A stretch of 64,000 nucleotides of DNA from Colius striatus (taxonomy: Eukaryota > Chordata > Aves > Coliiformes > Coliidae): contig NC_084769.1 of the NCBI RefSeq assembly GCF_028858725.1, positions 11,905,501 to 11,969,500 on the forward strand, written 5' to 3'. The translations under genes and the position numbers were made by a program. Each line of letters opens with the position of its first letter. Within the stretch, counting starts at the first letter, position 1. Positions 60,171 through 64,000 of this stretch are shown here, piece by piece. The notes beneath the pieces are model-generated. The model did not search any database and was not told the origin of the DNA. It was given only the letters and a program-made list of their open reading frames with translations.

Positions 60171-63100
60171 TACCCTGTACTTAGAAGTCTCTCTTCCAAT
60201 GGACATCTGTATAGTCATCAGGAGAATGGCAGCTACTAGCTTTGTGATACTTTGTGGAAGCCATCAATTAAATTGAGAGACACAAGCTGGGCATGACATG
60301 GACATGTTCCAGGTGCTAATGGAGCTACATATATTACTTTTTGCATAAACACAGCATCTGCAGTGATGATTAAAACCTTGCACTTTTGAAATCCTGGGAT
60401 AGAATATGTATAACATTCAAACATTCAGGAAGAAGATAGCCTTGCTTTTCCAGTTTTGCAGGCATGGAAGAAACCTCAAGGACAATACTATGTGCTTATA
60501 GACAAGACTTCTGTGGACATGTTTACAGGAGCTGAAGTCTGTTTATATTAATTTCTATGCAGTTACTGGAAAATTGTCCTTCCATAAAGCATGTGCATGC
60601 ATTTGAAGGAAGTTTACTCTACAGATGCACTTGGAAGAGCTGTATTTACAACACTGAAACAAGATATGTAAACAAATTGTTGATAAACATCACTTAGCTA
60701 GTTGGAGCTGTTATTAACCAATATCACCTAGATAGTTGAATAAACCTAGTACTGTGTTCTCTCTACACTGTCTCAGTAATGTCACATACATTCTTTTTAT
60801 TAGGACCACAGGACTTGTGTATTTGTGGGGTTTTTCTGGATATACAGTCCCTTGCTATAGCAGTCACCTTGCATGCTGTAAGTAGAAACACTTAAATTTG
60901 CAGAGCTTTTCTGTTTTGAGTCTTTATGTAACCTATGAGTACTGGACCACGGTTACTTCAAATCTAGGTATGTGTCTGTGCTTTCCTATTGAAGGTCTTG
61001 GATTCAATCCTACTATGTATCTGCCTAGACCAGAAAGCTGTTGGAAATGTACACACTATCTCTGTGTGATGACTTTGCTGACAAATTGCAGCAGTTCCTC
61101 ATTGTATGAGGAGCTAAATAATGGAGTAGAGTGGTATACTTTACTGAAAAAAAAACAATGAAAGTGAAATTGTCCAGAGTAATTTCTTCATTAAAGCCAT
61201 GGGAAATGACATCTGTAGTGAAAAGCTGTACCTCATCACTTTGTTGTAATATGTACAAGGGAAATGACATTCAATGAAGTAGTTGTGTGTCATAAAGAGG
61301 AACTAGTCTCCATGATACAGAAGACTTCTTACAGTCCTGTGTCCAACACATAGATTATCTTGAGTGATTCCTCATCAAATGAAACTTCAGTGGCCATCAG
61401 GATCTTTTGTGATTAGTGGCTACTGTGGAGGTATTTAGGTGTGGAACTGTTCTCAGTGCCAGGCTTTAGAAGGATTTTACTTGTCATCAAGATATCATTT
61501 TCTACTTAAAACTGCCAGTCTAACTAAGGTAGCTACTCCAGCCAGACCTCGCTTGTGTGATATTTAAGTGTTGGTAATTTCAATAGCATATAAATTTATG
61601 TTTTTCTAACTGTAAAAGACATTTGTTGATGTGAATTATTTTCAGAATTCCTACTGGAATGTTGTTCAAGTGGTGTGGTCAAACACATAGCTCTTACTAT
61701 CTTCCTCACTAGCTTTCAAATCATTTTACAAAGTATCAGAGGGAAAGGAGTGAGAAAGGATTTCTCAAATGCCATAGAAAGGTAAGCAAGATGAATCTTC
61801 TGATTCCATGTCTGAATGCAGAATTGTCTTTTTTTCCCTAACTAAAATCAGTTTAGGATTTCACTGGCTAAAACTTGAGTAAATACACTTGAATTACCTG
61901 TAATGTAGGCTTACTTTAGATTTGACTTTATCCGCTATAAAAAATACCCTAAACCAATCACACAGAAAAGTCACTTAGAAATGCAAGTGTACCCCTGAGA
62001 ATGTTTAGGTATCATAAAATATTTTTCCTATCTCTGAACAATATGCTTCATACTTGGAATTTCTGGAGCTCACTGCACCCCAAAATAATTCCCCACTTTT
62101 TTAAATCCTGGTTCTCAGCTTCTCTAATGTAAGACTTTTGACTTGTACTTGCATTAATATTAGTTCTGTTGACTCAACTGGATTAATTAGCTCAAAGACA
62201 TGTAATTAATTTAGTGGCAAACCAAAATATTCCTTCATTCCACAATGAGAGATTCAATGTAAAAACGGTTTTCAGAGGTTCACTCTGACTTGTTATTATC
62301 CATAGCTATTTTACCCCGTCTGCTTACCAAGAATATTTGTAGATGCTTGTAAATAAGACATGAAGCTATTACTAGCTACCTTTGGAAGTCTGTAGCCTGA
62401 AAAAACAAGTAAGGTTAAAAATCACTCTTTAAACTTTACATGGGCTCCCTGTACCTTGTTGCTTCCAGATAACAAAGTAATTCACTCTTTTACATCTTCA
62501 AGTGAGAGAACTTGAACATGCTTTTTAGGAAAACTGCTCTGCAAATTTTCCAGGCTTACAGGAGGCAGGAAGACTTCAGCAAACTGAAAAAAGAAATGAG
62601 CTTGCTAGAAATAAAGAAAAGTTTTGAACTGTTTGGCAAATATTGAATCTCAACTTGTGAAAACAAAACCTGAGTTGAAGTCCAGTGTCAGGAGTTGATG
62701 CTGTTATTTTGAATGGTTCTGGTTAAATTTAGAACAAAGACTGATTACTTCCTTTTGTATTATGGAGTTACACAGTACAACAATTAAGTTTGAGTTGTGT
62801 TGTGCCAGCTGCTGTGCAAACACTGAAGAAGAATCTTATCACTGCCCCCAAAGAGTTTGGTCCAAGCTAAGGAACAGCTGCTTACTTCCAGTGTGCTTTT
62901 ATGTATATGAAACTGTTTTTTAGAGAGCTGTACTGAACTGATAAAGCTGAATAGTTGTGATTTGTTTGTTTCTTTAATTGGGGAGGGAGGATTTGTTGTG
63001 CTTTGTCTTTTATTCCTTATTTTTCAGAAGTGTCTTTTCATATAAGACGCAAGTATATGTCTTATATAACATGCTCAATAACTTGTATTGTTAAAACATA

Positions 63101-64000
63101 TCTCTTAGAAACCACCATTTTTTTGTCATCTGAGAAAGACAGGAGACCAAAATTGCATGCAATATTTTATTTTTCCTCATTTATTATCTTTTTTTATGCT
63201 TTAGTGGAAAAGTACACTCAAATTTAGATTTCTGCAGCTTCAGGTTCCAGGTCCTGGGTTTTGGTGTGTATTTCTCAACTTCAACATCTGGTAATTCTAG
63301 CTTCCCCTTAAATGAACTCCTCTGTGTGATAAGAAACCTTGTAACCATCTCTAACTGAACTTTTTATATCTTTTGGCTACCAGAAATGTATGTATTTATA
63401 CTTTTAAATATATTTCCCCAATCTCCAAATCATTGGCATGCCTCATTTAATTCTCTCCAGACATTTTTAATGCCCTTGTAAGGGTGTGTATGACTGACTC
63501 TACTGTCAAGGCAGAAGTCTGCAACTCCTGGCTCATGTGGGAGAGGACTTGCATTTGCTTCAGTGAGTCTGTAGATGTTTTCTATTACGTGCATGTGCGT
63601 CAAACTGAGAGGCCTTGCTTGCACTTCGAAGCTCTCTGAAATGGTAAATCTAAACCCAAACACTGAGGGGGAAAAAGTGCTAATGTTGTATGTCTTTTAA
63701 AGAAAAAGGGAAAATAACAGAAGAGAGGAAGAACTAACTAGGCCCTGGGGATTGACCTTGACTGTGCCTTTTTACCACAGCTTTATCCTTTCCAGTTCTT
63801 AAAGATGCCGTCAGTTATTGAACTCTGATGACCTGATTAATGCATTGGAGGGATGCCTATAGATTGTGGTATTGATATTGTTTCCAGATGGTTTCCTGGC
63901 AGGCAGATTGGCAACAAGATGTCATCTTTGTGGTGATGAGGGGGAGCAGTGTGGATTTTCCTCTTTTTTGGTTTTTAATGGAGCTTGTCTCGGCAAATAA
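60171..64000. other. Probable MYLK intron 1, no exon seen
   Basis: No exon, RNA gene or repeat recognised to the end of the window. The first coding exon of MYLK would lie beyond it. Confidence 0.45.

Noticed and set aside
1-64000. CRISPR arrays, tRNA/rRNA genes, complete endogenous retroviruses
   Set aside because: None seen: no regularly spaced direct repeats, no cloverleaf or rRNA signature, no paired LTRs with primer-binding site.

Overview
This is nuclear DNA from a bird. It is AT-rich with two sharp CpG islands and has a vertebrate exon/intron structure with GT-AG introns. Its interspersed repeats are almost all CR1 LINE fragments, the typical repeat load of avian genomes; many keep the CR1 3' tail (…TTGGACTAGATGAT… ending near ATTCTGTGAT). 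I cannot name the species.

Layout. (1) 1-10.4 kb: mostly non-coding. It holds one clear exon of a ropporin gene (ROPN1/ROPN1B-like, 3557-3717, + strand) carrying a one-base frameshift. It also holds an unassigned candidate first coding exon (6059-6186), a 181-bp tandem duplication and several CR1 pieces. (2) 10.46-21.9 kb: a CR1 tail running into a CpG-island promoter, then the complete CCDC14 gene (+). I assembled 13 coding exons with consistent splice phases into one 950-codon frame, followed by a candidate poly(A) signal. (3) 22-47.8 kb: intergenic DNA with no convincing gene, containing CR1 copies (one keeps a degraded reverse-transcriptase segment), small inverted repeats and a pair of unexplained minus-strand ORFs. 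(4) 47.8-48.96 kb: a C/A-rich degenerate tract leading into a second CpG island with a splice donor. By synteny this is most likely the non-coding first exon and promoter of MYLK (+). (5) 49-64 kb: probable MYLK first intron, with no coding exon found, an old CR1-like LINE in reverse orientation, and one unexplained GC-richer block.

The order ROPN1 - CCDC14 - MYLK, all transcribed the same way, matches the arrangement I know from human 3q21. CCDC14 is a centriolar-satellite protein, ropporin a sperm fibrous-sheath/axonemal anchoring protein, and MYLK the myosin light-chain kinase. They are neighbours by ancestry and do not form a functional cluster. I saw no prokaryote-type system, CRISPR array or rRNA/tRNA gene. 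The strongest leads are the frameshifted ropporin exon, the orphan exon at 6059-6186, and the CR1 tail absorbed into the CCDC14 CpG island.
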